Notes: a model not told the origin generated them from the letters alone. Positions 15,197-22,783 are shown, counted from the first letter of the stretch. The stretch: 32,752 nt of DNA from Bacillus nitratireducens (GCF_001884135.1 NZ_MAOC01000035.1:1-32752); one strand, 5' to 3'. Program-made: numbers and translations.

Positions 15197-15712
15197 TTAT
15201 TTCACTCTAAAATATTCTTTTTGGAACATACACATTCTTATCGCATTATGGTAGTTGCCATCAACGAAGAACTCATCTTGAAGCTCACCTTCCACTATAA
15301 ATCCGACTTTTTTATAAACGTGTACAGCTTTTTCATTCTCTTTATCAACAACTAAATATATTTTATGCATATTTAATACGGAAAAAGCGTAATCCATTGC
15401 TAAACGCGTTGCATCAGCTGCATAACCGTAACCTTGGTAACTCGGATCAATAATAATTTGGAATTCAGTTCTACGGTGAATATAATCGATTTCTACTAAT
15501 TCGACCAATCCAACCATCTCACTATTTTTCTCAACAATAAATCGGCGCTCACTTTGATCATGTATATGTTTATCATATAAATCCTGCAGCTCCACAAATG
15601 CCTCATACGGCTCTTCAAACCAATACGACATAATATGCGCGTTATTATTAAGTTCGTGTACAAACTTTAAATCTTCTCGTTCTAAAGGACGTAACTTCAA
15701 TTCTTGACTCAT
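15197..15712 (-). CDS. speG: Spermidine N1-acetyltransferase SpeG
   Basis: A 171-residue GNAT enzyme that acetylates spermidine and spermine with acetyl-CoA and so prevents polyamine toxicity. The sequence follows enterobacterial SpeG almost word for word in several blocks: [42 protein letters not shown] (acetyl-CoA loop), [14 protein letters not shown] and EGELQDEFF. The allosteric polyamine-site acidic residues (Glu/Asp in [12 protein letters not shown]) are retained, suggesting the dodecameric form. The ATG at 15712 is chosen because GGAGG lies 8 bases before it; an in-frame TTG at 15727 overlaps that site. Confidence 0.93.
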   Translation of the reverse strand: MSQELKLRPLEREDLKFVHELNNNAHIMSYWFEEPYEAFVELQDLYDKHIHDQSERRFIVEKNSEMVGLVELVEIDYIHRRTEFQIIIDPSYQGYGYAADATRLAMDYAFSVLNMHKIYLVVDKENEKAVHVYKKVGFIVEGELQDEFFVDGNYHNAIRMCMFQKEYFRVK

Positions 15713-15823
15713 TTCTATAACCTCCAAGTAAAAGAAACCTCTTCACTTAATTTCTCATTTTTTTTCGATTTCAAACGCCCTAGTTACATTGTAAACTTTC
15801 AAGTAACTTGAAGGTCAAGGTGT

Positions 15824-15854
15824 AAAAAGTAGCACAAACAAAAGTCTGCACTAC
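15824..15854 (-). terminator. Terminator of the PsiE-like gene
   Basis: On the minus strand GTAGTGCAGAC pairs with GTTTGTGCTAC (11 positions, three G-U) around a TTTT loop, followed by TTTTTAC. It touches the stop codon. Confidence 0.75.
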
Positions 15855-16258
15855 TACCCTTTCTTCAAATCCCTCATATTTGATATGTATAAAGCAATAA
15901 CTAAAATAAGAATTGCCCCTGCGTATAATAACGTCTCCATTGGTTCCTCATGAGACACGATAATTAAACGAATTAACGCCGTAATTCCGATATAAATAAA
16001 ATAACGTAACGGGAAATGATAATTCGACTTAAAATACTTAATAATTAATGCGATGAACTCGAAGTATAGGAAATAGACGATGATACTCTCAACTAATTTA
16101 TACGATGTATACTTCTTTGCTGAAAATATGTATTGAATAAAAGTAATTGTTTCGTTAATTAAAAAAACCGATAAAACAATGGACAATATGATTAACGCTA
16201 TATTTAATATCCACTGTAAAACACTAGCTATAAAATGATCGATATCAAATGACTTCAT
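15854..16258 (-). CDS. PsiE-family membrane protein
   Basis: A 134-residue integral membrane protein with four predicted helices (about 12-36, 57-75, 85-100, 108-125). The segment FALI[18 protein letters not shown] and the preceding FPLRYF match the phosphate-starvation-inducible PsiE family (PF06146). The function is unknown even in E. coli. The ATG is close to AAAGAG; GGGGAG lies further upstream. No Pho box was recognised, and its link to phosphate here is inference from family name only. Confidence 0.78.
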   Translation of the reverse strand: MKSFDIDHFIASVLQWILNIALIILSIVLSVFLINETITFIQYIFSAKKYTSYKLVESIIVYFLYFEFIALIIKYFKSNYHFPLRYFIYIGITALIRLIIVSHEEPMETLLYAGAILILVIALYISNMRDLKKG

Positions 16259-16329
16259 TTTCTCTTTTAGCTCCCCTTCGTATAAGTACTTATTTATTAT
16301 AGCAAAATTATACTTACAGAAGTGTTAAA

Positions 16330-16686
16330 TCAAATATGATCGTCCTCTTTCACTATCACTTCACCATTCGGATATTTATGCTTAATATAGTCGCTTCCCC
16401 AATCACAAAGTACTTTTAAACCTTGTTTTAATGATTGTCCCTGTTCTGTAAGAGAGTATTCAACTTTCGGCGGCACTTGATTATATACTTTTCTAGATAC
16501 AAGTCCATCCTTTTCAAGCTCTTTCAATTGTTCAGTAAGCATTTTTTGTGTAATACCGGTTACCAATCGTTTTAACTCACCCGTTCTTGTCGGTCCGCTT
16601 GTTAAATGATATAAAATGTGGGATTTCCACTTCCCCCCGATTACATCCAAAACGACTTCAATTCTATTGTTATACTCTTTTTTCAT
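16330..16686 (-). CDS. HxlR-family transcriptional regulator 2
   Basis: A 118-residue winged-helix regulator, paralogous to the one at 5879: both share VIGGKWK, ELKRL-GITQKMLT, and RKVYNQVPPKVEYSLT. It has no cysteine near the N-terminus, only one in VLCDWG, so electrophile sensing by N-terminal Cys (YodB, HypR) is unlikely. It is divergent from a nitroreductase, an arrangement known for YodB-YodC and HypR-HypO pairs in B. subtilis. The ATG at 16686 follows AAGGAG with 6 bases; an upstream in-frame GTG would place part of the operator inside the gene. Confidence 0.92.
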   Translation of the reverse strand: MKKEYNNRIEVVLDVIGGKWKSHILYHLTSGPTRTGELKRLVTGITQKMLTEQLKELEKDGLVSRKVYNQVPPKVEYSLTEQGQSLKQGLKVLCDWGSDYIKHKYPNGEVIVKEDDHI

Positions 16687-16708
16687 ATTGAACTCCTTCT
16701 GTATTTTG

Positions 16709-16797
16709 ATAGGCACTTTCTCGTGCCTATGTCACGAGATGGTGTCTATATCACGGAAAAGTGCGTACTTTTCATAGTACCTGTACTATACCATAAT
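16709..16797. promoter_or_regulatory. Divergent HxlR/nitroreductase control region
   Basis: A perfect inverted repeat ATAGGCAC-N6-GTGCCTAT (16709-16730) is followed by two 13-mers 19 bp apart, GTGCCTATGTCAC (16723-16735) and GTGTCTATATCAC (16742-16754), then the palindrome AAAAGTGCGTACTTTT (16757-16772). A candidate nitroreductase promoter is TTTTCA (16769-16774) plus CATAAT (16792-16797), 17 bp apart, with the palindrome touching the -35. The 13-mers match those at 5675 and 5790 under the pattern GTRYCTATNKYAC. Sites upstream of a poor -35 suit activation, as known for HxlR itself. Confidence 0.72.
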
Positions 16798-16850
16798 GAT
16801 GCATGTAAGCAACTTATAACAGAACATCAACTTAGTGGAGGTATTTTAAA

Positions 16851-17498
16851 ATGACAAAAGAAAATCGTACTACGAATTTTTATGATGTGATTCGTGAACG
16901 TCGTTCCGTTCGCTCTTATGATCCTTCAGTTACAATCTCTGATGAAGAAATTAAAGAACTTTTAGAGGAAGCAATGCTAGCACCAAGTAGTTCTAACTTA
17001 AACCCATGGCGTTTCATGGTAATCACAGATCAAGATTTAAAAGAAAAGCTTCATCCAATCGCATTAAATCAACCACAAGTGTTAGAGGCATCGGCTATGA
17101 TCGTAATTTTAAGCGAAAATAACGCCCATGAATTCGAACATATCAATAAAGTGAATGAGCGTGCAGTAGCTGCTGGATTCATGACAGAAGAAATTAAAAC
17201 CAGACTAAACAACAGTATTCGTGAGTTTTATGCACCTGTAAGTGAACAAGGAAAAAGAGAATGGCAAATGCTTGACGGTGGTTTGCTAGCTATGCAATTT
17301 ATGCTTGCTGCAAAAGCGAGAGGATATGATACCGTCCCAATGCTTGGCTATAACGTTGAAGAATTCCGCAAAACATTTAACGTTCAAGAAAACTTAACTG
17401 ACGTTTTAATGATTGCATTAGGCAAAGCAAAAGAGCCAGGATTCCCATCAGTTCGATTAACTGTAGATGAAGTAACGTCTTGGAATGGCGAGTTTTAA
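16851..17498 (+). CDS. FMN-dependent nitroreductase-family protein
   Basis: A 215-residue oxidoreductase of the nitroreductase fold that reduces nitroaromatics or quinones with NAD(P)H. The N-terminal RERRSVRSYDPSV supplies the arginines that bind the FMN phosphate, followed by LAPSSSNLNPWRF and, in the C-terminal half, ALGKAKEPG. It resembles YodC- or YdgI-type enzymes in length. GGAGGT lies 9 bases before the ATG. The gene is divergent from an HxlR regulator and probably induced by it. A 16-bp perfect hairpin follows the gene at 17504. Confidence 0.92.
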   Translation: MTKENRTTNFYDVIRERRSVRSYDPSVTISDEEIKELLEEAMLAPSSSNLNPWRFMVITDQDLKEKLHPIALNQPQVLEASAMIVILSENNAHEFEHINKVNERAVAAGFMTEEIKTRLNNSIREFYAPVSEQGKREWQMLDGGLLAMQFMLAAKARGYDTVPMLGYNVEEFRKTFNVQENLTDVLMIALGKAKEPGFPSVRLTVDEVTSWNGEF

Positions 17499-17503
17499 TC
17501 ACC

Positions 17504-17542
17504 GTGTTTATCGTACTTTTGGAATGAAAGTACGATAAACAC
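17504..17542. other. Long perfect hairpin after the nitroreductase
   Basis: GTGTTTATCGTACTTT and AAAGTACGATAAACAC form a 16-bp perfect stem with a 7-base loop, 6 bases after the stop codon. No T-run follows, so it is not a typical terminator. Its inner arms GTACTTT-N7-AAAGTAC echo the HxlR-locus palindromes. Confidence 0.6.
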
Positions 17543-17632
17543 TATTAACGAAACTATGATGGTAGCAACCATAATCATAATGCAAAACTACAATCTAATC
17601 GAATAATACAAAAAAGAAAGGTGGAGAAAACA

Positions 17633-17873
17633 ATGCTTGAAGTTTTAAATTGAATTAATGAATTAGCTAAAAAACAAAAAGAAAAAGGTTTAACAAAAAC
17701 AGAATTAAATGAGCGCACAGAATTACGCGAGGAGTATCTTCAAATTATTCGCGGTCAAATCAACACCACTGTTACAGGATTAAAAATATTAGATCCTTTA
17801 GGAAATGACGTGACTCCTGAAAAATTAAAAGAGCTACAAAAGCTATCACTAAACACAGATAACAACGCATGAA
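17633..17873 (+). pseudogene. Decayed DUF896 (UPF0291/YnzC-like) gene
   Basis: The reading frame from the ATG at 17633 gives MLEVLN, then TGA (17651-17653) where the family has an Arg (CGA to TGA by one transition), then INELAKKQKEKGLTKTEL and the family's ILDPLGNDVTPE. At 17820-17825 a run of six A replaces the expected five, shifting the frame before KLKELQKLSLN, which is then read in the next frame to the TGA at 17871. Thus one nonsense and one +1 frameshift disable a roughly 79-residue DUF896 protein. The ribosome site AAGGTGGAG is still perfect, so decay is recent. The C-terminal reading in the restored frame is sensible. Confidence 0.88.
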
Positions 17874-17892
17874 AATACCCAGCTCCTTTGTT

Positions 17893-17940
17893 ACTTAATG
17901 ATTCATCTAATAGTACGTTTGCTTAGATGCATCATTAAGT
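17893..17940. other. Strong hairpin downstream of the DUF896 pseudogene
   Basis: ACTTAATGAT-T-CATCTAA pairs with TTAGATG-C-ATCATTAAGT, 17 pairs with a single mismatch and a 12-base loop. No T-run follows. The rest of 17941-18128 holds nothing I recognise. Confidence 0.6.
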
Positions 17941-18128
17941 TAATATCTACTTCCCCATCCACTTTCTGTTTCTAAACCAAAAAACCACAAACAAATTGTC
18001 CCATCTTTTCTTTGCATCCTTTAGCTTTTTCACAATGAAACCATATGCGTCAAAATCTTTTCATGACGTTATTACTTCCACATAGTTGCAATTTATATAA
18101 TAACGGTACAGTACAAATAACTTGCTGT

Positions 18129-18285
18129 ATAAAGTGAAACTTTAATCAGTGGGGGTTTTCTTCATCACCCACTGATTATTAGTTGAACCAATCGGGCTTT
18201 TACGGGCAGTTGATCCCCCACCTAACTTCTTTGCTTTCGCTGAATTTTGAAGTGGTGGTCTTACTGCCCGTTAATGCGGGATAAA
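18129..18285 (+). mobile_element. bcr1-like MITE of the B. cereus group
   Basis: A 147-bp non-coding element (18134-18280) flanked by exact 5-bp ATAAA duplications (18129-18133 and 18281-18285, TTTAT on the other strand). Size, flanking TTTAT and the start GTGAAACTTTAATCAGTGGG fit the bcr1 repeat described as specific to the B. cereus group. Internal pairs AATCAGTGGG/CCCACTGATT and CGGGCAGT/ACTGCCCG predict a folded RNA. A 64-bp internally deleted relative lies at 14746-14809. The right end lies only 20 bp before the cysteine hydrolase start, so its hairpins fall in that gene's leader. Family assignment is from memory. Confidence 0.82.
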
Positions 18286-18305
18286 TAATTGTGGGGGGAT
18301 TAATG

Positions 18306-18863
18306 ATGAACGAAGCGTTACTATTAGTCGACATACAAAATGATTACTTTGAAGGCGGCAATATGGAATTACATCAACCTGAAAAAGCCGCACAAAAAGC
18401 GAAAGAAGTCTTGAAAGTATTTCGTGAAAAACATAAAACAGTTATTCACGTACAACATATTGCGAACAATGAAGGAGCTACTTTCTTCTTACCTGAAACA
18501 GTAGGTGTTCAAATTCATGATGATGTACAACCGATTGCTAACGAAAGAGTCATACAGAAACATCACCCTAACAGTTTTTTAAGAACCAATTTATTTGAAA
18601 CATTAAAAAAAGAAAAAATAGATCAACTGGTCATTTGCGGTATGATGACTCATGTATGTATTGATGCAACAGTACGCGCTGCCAGTGATTTAGGATTTCA
18701 ATGTGTTGTAATTGAAGATGCTTGTACAACAAAAGATTTAGAATTCCAAGGAAATCTGATCCCCGCAGTACACGCTCATCAATCGTTCATGAGTTCGTTA
18801 GAGTTTGGTGATATTTATGCAAAAATCATGTCGGCAAACTGTTTTATAAACAAGAGCAAATAA
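18306..18863 (+). CDS. Cysteine hydrolase, isochorismatase family
   Basis: A 185-residue alpha/beta hydrolase of the isochorismatase/nicotinamidase superfamily. The Asp-Lys-Cys triad is visible: Asp9 in LLLVDIQNDYF, Lys85 in IQKHHPNSF, and Cys118 in GMMTHVCIDATVR, the last with the usual cis-peptide motif context. The substrate is not deducible; amidase or N-carbamoylase activity is as likely as isochorismatase. Start: two ATGs at 18303 and 18306 follow GGGGGG; the second gives better spacing. The leader is almost entirely the bcr1-like element. No promoter is evident between element and gene. Confidence 0.88.
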   Translation: MNEALLLVDIQNDYFEGGNMELHQPEKAAQKAKEVLKVFREKHKTVIHVQHIANNEGATFFLPETVGVQIHDDVQPIANERVIQKHHPNSFLRTNLFETLKKEKIDQLVICGMMTHVCIDATVRAASDLGFQCVVIEDACTTKDLEFQGNLIPAVHAHQSFMSSLEFGDIYAKIMSANCFINKSK

Positions 18864-18881
18864 AAAATTACAGTTCCATAT

Positions 18882-18920
18882 AAAAAAAGAAAGAATAAAT
18901 CTCTTATTCTTTCTTTTTTT
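18882..18920. terminator. Bidirectional terminator between hydrolase and Lrp gene
   Basis: AAAAAAAGAAAGAATAA/TTATTCTTTCTTTTTTT, a perfect 17-bp AT-rich stem with a 5-base loop. The right arm is also the last codons (…EKKKE, stop) of the convergent Lrp gene. Confidence 0.8.
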
Positions 18921-19332
18921 CGATTGTCTTAATGACAGTATTTATACGATAATCACCATAATGTAAAACATCTGCAAGAGTCTCTTCTAATTGCTGGTGC
19001 GAAGATGTGTGAAGAATCATGATATAACACCCATCGCCACTTATACGATACATTTCAGTAATTAAGTCCGTTTTTTCAAAAAAAGTTTGAATTTGATTAT
19101 GATAATGTGGTGCATGCAGAAATAGTGTAACAAACGTCATAATAGACCCTTCTAACTTAGCCCTGTCGATATCTATCGTATATTTTTGAATGACACCCGC
19201 CTCTTCTAATTTATTAATTCGTTTCCCAACAGCCTGGCCAGTCAAATGTACTATCTCTCCAATTTCCTTCCAGTTCATTCTAGCGTTTTCTTGTAGTAAC
19301 TTTATAATTTTAAAATCTGTTGAATCAAACAT
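18904..19332 (-). CDS. Lrp/AsnC-family transcriptional regulator 1
   Basis: A 142-residue regulator: N-terminal winged helix (STDFKIIKLLQENARMNWKEIGEIVHLTGQAVGKRINKLEEAG, split here over residues 3-46) and a C-terminal RAM/ligand-binding half (MYRISGDGCYIMI, then DYRINTVIKT). It resembles B. subtilis LrpA/LrpB. Two ATGs are close together (19338 and 19332); AAGGGG is adjacent to the first and 6 bases from the second, so the second is used. It is a clear paralogue of the gene at 21004 (both carry LTGQAVG or MTGQAVG in the recognition helix). The effector is unknown. Confidence 0.9.
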   Translation of the reverse strand: MFDSTDFKIIKLLQENARMNWKEIGEIVHLTGQAVGKRINKLEEAGVIQKYTIDIDRAKLEGSIMTFVTLFLHAPHYHNQIQTFFEKTDLITEMYRISGDGCYIMILHTSSHQQLEETLADVLHYGDYRINTVIKTIEKKKE

Positions 19333-19766
19333 GGACATCCCCTTCCTATAGAAATCACCTTCTATAAGATCATCATTTCCCCTACAATTCATCTTAAAAA
19401 CTTTTACAATACACTCGATTAACTCTATTAAGAATTACATTACTGTTAACAGCTTTCCTTCTTCCTTTACTATGTATTTTTCGATTACTCGTAGGTATCA
19501 GAAAAAAATTGATAAGCGTTCGAAAGGGCATCCAGTAAGCTAGCGATTGTTTTTTATAAATATGAAAATTTTTTAGGAATTAGTTTATCTTTTTTTAATG
19601 ATTTATTTAGAGGGAGTTTATACTCGGGGATTAACATGATAAACGTAGTAACTAACTTCGTTGCTCCCACCTGAATCTTTTCATATAACAAAATTTTAGA
19701 AGGACGAACTGCTACTATAATCGCAAACCGTACTAACTAAAATCATACAATAAGGAGACGATAAAA
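19333..19766. other. Long intergenic region upstream of the lipoprotein
   Basis: No ORF is supported. A TATAAT at 19716-19721 lies about 45 bp before the lipoprotein ATG but has only a weak -35 (ATTTTA, 19693). AAGGAGACG precedes the ATG. No strong hairpin or recognised operator was seen over the remaining 350 bp. Confidence 0.3.
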
Positions 19767-20732
19767 ATGAACAAAAAAACAAAAGTACTATCATCCATAC
19801 TGCTAGGATTCACATTAGCATTAACAGGTTGCGCTGGCACGAAAGCTGAAGAAAATCATAGTAAACAAAAACAAGAACAAGCTGCGAAAGATACTAAAAA
19901 GGAAAACAAGTTAACTAAAGGGCAAAAAATGGCTAATATTCTTAGCGAGACAAATTGGCAAGGTACAAGAGTGTATGACAAAGATAAAAATGACTTAACC
20001 AAAGAAAATGCAAACTTCATTGGTCTTGCGAAATATGATGCGAAGTCTGGAAGATATGAATTTTTTGATACTAAGACTGGTGCAAGTCGTGGTGATAAAG
20101 GAACTTTCTTTGTCACAAATGATGGGAAGAAGAGAATATTAATTTCAGAATCAATGAAGTATCAAGCTGTTGTTGACATGACAAAGCTAAATAAAAATGT
20201 ATTTACCTATAAAAGAATGGGGAAAGATGCTAACGGTAAAGATGTAGAAGTCTTCGTTGAACATGTTCCATATAAAGAAAAAGAGCTTTCTTTCACGGAT
20301 CCGGATAAGCAGCTAAACTCTACTACAGGTGCTATCGTTAAAAACGTTGATGGAGATAAAATTTTAGGCGGAACCCTTTGGTATGGAACAAAGGTATTAG
20401 ATGAAGCCGGTAATGATGTAACGCAGTTTAATTCGAATTTTATAAGTCTAGCAAAATTTGATGACAAGTCTAATAAATACGAGTTCTTCAATAGCGAAAC
20501 AGGTCAAAGCCGCGGTGATTATGGCTACTTCGATGTTGTACACGAAAATAAAATAAGAGCTCATGTTTCAATTGGAAATAATAAATACGGTGCGGCTCTT
20601 GAACTTACTGAACTGAATAACAAGAAATTTACGTATAAGAGAACTGGTAAAGACCAAGTGGGTAAAGACATAACTATATTCGTTGAACATGAGCCTTATA
20701 AAGGTGATATGAAACCACAATTTAACTTTTAA
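19767..20732 (+). CDS. Lipoprotein with two tandem DUF4822-like domains
   Basis: A 321-residue exported lipoprotein: lipobox LALTGC with Cys22, a Lys/Glu-rich linker (about 25-55), then two homologous domains of about 130 residues. Repeat units: NWQGTRVYD/LWYGTKVLD, NFIGLAKYDAKSGRYEFFD/NFISLAKFDDKSNKYEFFN, TGASRGDKGTFFV/TGQSRGDYGYFDV, FTYKRMGKD/FTYKRTGKD and FVEHVPYK/FVEHEPYK. The pattern matches DUF4822 as I recall it; function unknown. It lies between two Lrp-family regulators in opposite orientation. It probably sits on the outer face of the membrane and may bind a ligand. Confidence 0.85.
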   Translation: MNKKTKVLSSILLGFTLALTGCAGTKAEENHSKQKQEQAAKDTKKENKLTKGQKMANILSETNWQGTRVYDKDKNDLTKENANFIGLAKYDAKSGRYEFFDTKTGASRGDKGTFFVTNDGKKRILISESMKYQAVVDMTKLNKNVFTYKRMGKDANGKDVEVFVEHVPYKEKELSFTDPDKQLNSTTGAIVKNVDGDKILGGTLWYGTKVLDEAGNDVTQFNSNFISLAKFDDKSNKYEFFNSETGQSRGDYGYFDVVHENKIRAHVSIGNNKYGAALELTELNNKKFTYKRTGKDQVGKDITIFVEHEPYKGDMKPQFNF

Positions 20733-20747
20733 AAACGTTTGATTACA

Positions 20748-20778
20748 AATCCTGTACTGAGCTACAGGATTTTTTTTA
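20748..20778 (+). terminator. Terminator of the lipoprotein gene
   Basis: AATCCTGTA/TACAGGATT, 9-bp stem with 6-base loop, followed by TTTTTTT. Confidence 0.88.
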
Positions 20779-20880
20779 AGGAAAAATCATTTATGGTTCC
20801 CTTGAAAAAAATTGTCTTATATCCCCCTCAACAATTCAGCCCGATTGTTGAATATAATATCTCTCATTTTTTAACAGCTT

Positions 20881-20916
20881 TAAAAAGCCTTACTACACAT
20901 AAATTGTAGTAAGGCT
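20881..20916 (-). terminator. Terminator of Lrp regulator 2
   Basis: AGCCTTACTACA/TGTAGTAAGGCT, 12-bp perfect stem with a 7-base loop; minus-strand tail TTTTTA. It lies about 90 bases after the stop codon. Confidence 0.75.
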
Positions 20917-21003
20917 CCGACTATTTAAGATAAAAATTTTATTATCTCTATACAAATAAGGTTTAGCAAATAATGTTACTATCCCCTCCAAAGAAAAGAA
21001 ACC

Positions 21004-21435
21004 TTATTTCAACTTTCCTATTGATAAGTTAACACGATAGTTCCCGTACTTTAATAGTCGTCCTAGAAATTTATCTAAGTCTTCGTTGGAAACAAAATGT
21101 GTTTTTAATAAATAACACCCCTCACCACTTATACGGTGTACTTCAGAAATCCCTTCTTCTCCTTGAAAGAAATTCATAAACTCTTGGTGATTAGCTGTTG
21201 TTACGAACAAAGTAACAAATGCAGTCACTACTTGTCCTAATTTGATTCGGTTTATTGCAATTGTATATTGTTCAATAATCCCTAAATCCTCTAATCTTCG
21301 AATTCGATTTCCTACGGCCTGCCCCGTCATATGTATTTTTTGACCAAGTTCTTTCCATTGTATTCTTGAGTTTTCTCCTAATAATTTCAGTATCTCAAAA
21401 TCTGTTTGATCAATGATATAAACCAATCCTTTCAC
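21004..21435 (-). CDS. Lrp/AsnC-family transcriptional regulator 2
   Basis: About 143 residues: N-terminal winged helix (QTDFEILKLLGENSRIQW, then KIHMTGQAVGNRIRRLED) and a RAM domain (VHRISGEGCYLLKTHF, GNYRVNLSIGK). Close paralogue of the regulator at 18904. The start is uncertain: the only conventional start codon is a GTG at 21435 without a good ribosome site. Alignment to the paralogue puts the natural start at an ATC or ATT about six codons later, where AAAGG is well placed. It is divergent from the carbonic anhydrase/cyanase genes, which it may control. Confidence 0.87.
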   Translation of the reverse strand: MKGLVYIIDQTDFEILKLLGENSRIQWKELGQKIHMTGQAVGNRIRRLEDLGIIEQYTIAINRIKLGQVVTAFVTLFVTTANHQEFMNFFQGEEGISEVHRISGEGCYLLKTHFVSNEDLDKFLGRLLKYGNYRVNLSIGKLK

Positions 21436-21602
21436 CGTGAAAGTAGAAAGCCCGAAAGTGTTTCGCCAACTTATTCTGCTTATCGATACAATTCACTATA
21501 CTTAGTTTATCCTCTTACATCACATTATTTATCAGTTATATTTACTTATAACACAGAGGATGCAACAAAAAAATACATCTAGATTTAAAGGAGGTTACAA
21601 AT

Positions 21603-22184
21603 ATGTTATTACAAGAAATTCTATCGTTCAATGAACAATTTGTAGAAAATAAGGAATACGCTCCTCGTGAAGCGACAAAGGTGCCTAAAAAACGTATGGT
21701 TGTTGTTTCTTGCATGGATGCTCGTTTAATTGAGCTACTTCCAAAAGCTTTAGATATACACGATGGTGATGCAAAAGTTATCAGAAATGCAGGTGGTAAA
21801 ATTGCTTCTGCTTTCGATAGTGTTATGCAAAGTGTTGTAGCGTCAGTATACGATTTAAATGCAGATGAAATCTTCCTTATTGGACACCATAGATGTGGCG
21901 CGAGCCAAACGAATCCAAAAGGAACACTTCAAAAAATATTAGATCGTGGAGTAGCTTCAACAGAAATTTTATCAGCTATTGAATATGCTGGTGTTGACCT
22001 TGAAAAATGGTTATTTGGATTTGATGATGTCTGCGATTCAACTCAGGCTAATGTTGATTTAGTAAGAAATCATCCACTTATTCCAAAAGATGTTCCTGTA
22101 CATGGTTTAGTTATTGATCCTCACACAGGTAAATTAGATGTAGTGGTTGATGGATATAAAGCGTTAAATGGTGAAACAAAATAA
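21603..22184 (+). CDS. Beta-class carbonic anhydrase
   Basis: A 193-residue zinc enzyme interconverting CO2 and bicarbonate. Zinc ligands: Cys37 in VVSCMDARL, His95 and Cys98 in GHHRCGA; Asp39-Arg41 form the catalytic dyad. The length and the N-terminal KRMVVVSCMDAR fit the YtiB-like clade. It is followed 34 bp later by cyanase, matching the functional pairing of E. coli cynT-cynS, where the anhydrase keeps bicarbonate supplied for cyanate breakdown. AAAGGAGG is placed 7 bases before the ATG. Confidence 0.93.
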   Translation: MLLQEILSFNEQFVENKEYAPREATKVPKKRMVVVSCMDARLIELLPKALDIHDGDAKVIRNAGGKIASAFDSVMQSVVASVYDLNADEIFLIGHHRCGASQTNPKGTLQKILDRGVASTEILSAIEYAGVDLEKWLFGFDDVCDSTQANVDLVRNHPLIPKDVPVHGLVIDPHTGKLDVVVDGYKALNGETK

Positions 22185-22218
22185 TAATTATTACGTACAT
22201 GAAGGGAAGTTATTAGAT

Positions 22219-22689
22219 ATGAAAAAGCAAGTATTAGATATGAATAGACAAGAAGCTACGCAAAAAATTCTAGAGGCAAAAATTAAAAAAGGGTTAACAT
22301 GGGAAGAAATTTCAAAAGTAAGTGAAAACTCTGAGACCTGGGTTGTAACAGCGTTATTAGGACAAGCTACAATGACACGTCCAGAAGCAGAAAAAATCGG
22401 TAAACTATTAGAATTAGATGAAGAAGTAGTTCAAGCATTAACAGTAGTTCCACTTCGTGGCCAAGTAATGGAAATGCCTCCTACTGACCCGATTGCATAT
22501 CGTTTATATGAAATGATGTTACAATATGCACCAACTATTAGAGAATTAATCTTAGAAAAAGCCGGCGAAGGTGTAATGAGTGCAATTAACTTCAACCTAG
22601 GTGTGGATACACAAGAAGATCCCAAAGGTGGCGACCCTCGTATCGTGATTACACTTAACGGAAAATTCTTGCCATTCCGTACATGGTAA
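22219..22689 (+). CDS. cynS: Cyanate hydratase (cyanase)
   Basis: A 156-residue enzyme, the same length as E. coli CynS, that converts cyanate plus bicarbonate to ammonia and CO2. N-terminal helix-turn-helix-like domain with LTWEEISK and ALLGQATM; C-terminal catalytic domain with PTDPIAYRLYEM and EGVMSAINFNL. Arg95, Glu98 and Ser121 align with the E. coli catalytic Arg96, Glu99, Ser122. The ATG at 22219 is chosen because GAAGGGAAG lies 9 bases before it; upstream in-frame codons extend back into the anhydrase gene. It is cotranscribed with the anhydrase. Confidence 0.95.
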   Translation: MKKQVLDMNRQEATQKILEAKIKKGLTWEEISKVSENSETWVVTALLGQATMTRPEAEKIGKLLELDEEVVQALTVVPLRGQVMEMPPTDPIAYRLYEMMLQYAPTIRELILEKAGEGVMSAINFNLGVDTQEDPKGGDPRIVITLNGKFLPFRTW

Positions 22690-22735
22690 TTAATTGAAAA
22701 ATCTATTTATATAATTAAAATAATTTTATAGATTT

Positions 22736-22783
22736 AAAAAATCCATCCTTTTTAATCTAACTGTATAGAAAGGGTGGATTTTT
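22736..22783 (+). terminator. Hairpin between cynS and the permease
   Basis: AAAATCCATCCTTT/AAAGGGTGGATTTT with an 17-base loop, followed by TTTAC. An AT-rich hairpin AAATCTAT/ATAGATTT precedes it (about 22699-22735). It may end the anhydrase-cyanase message or allow partial readthrough into the permease. Confidence 0.7.

Noticed and set aside
17651-17653. In-frame TGA in the DUF896 gene as a recoding (selenocysteine or readthrough) site
   Set aside because: A second lesion (extra A near 17820) is also present, no SECIS-like structure follows, and the family has Arg here, so simple decay explains it.
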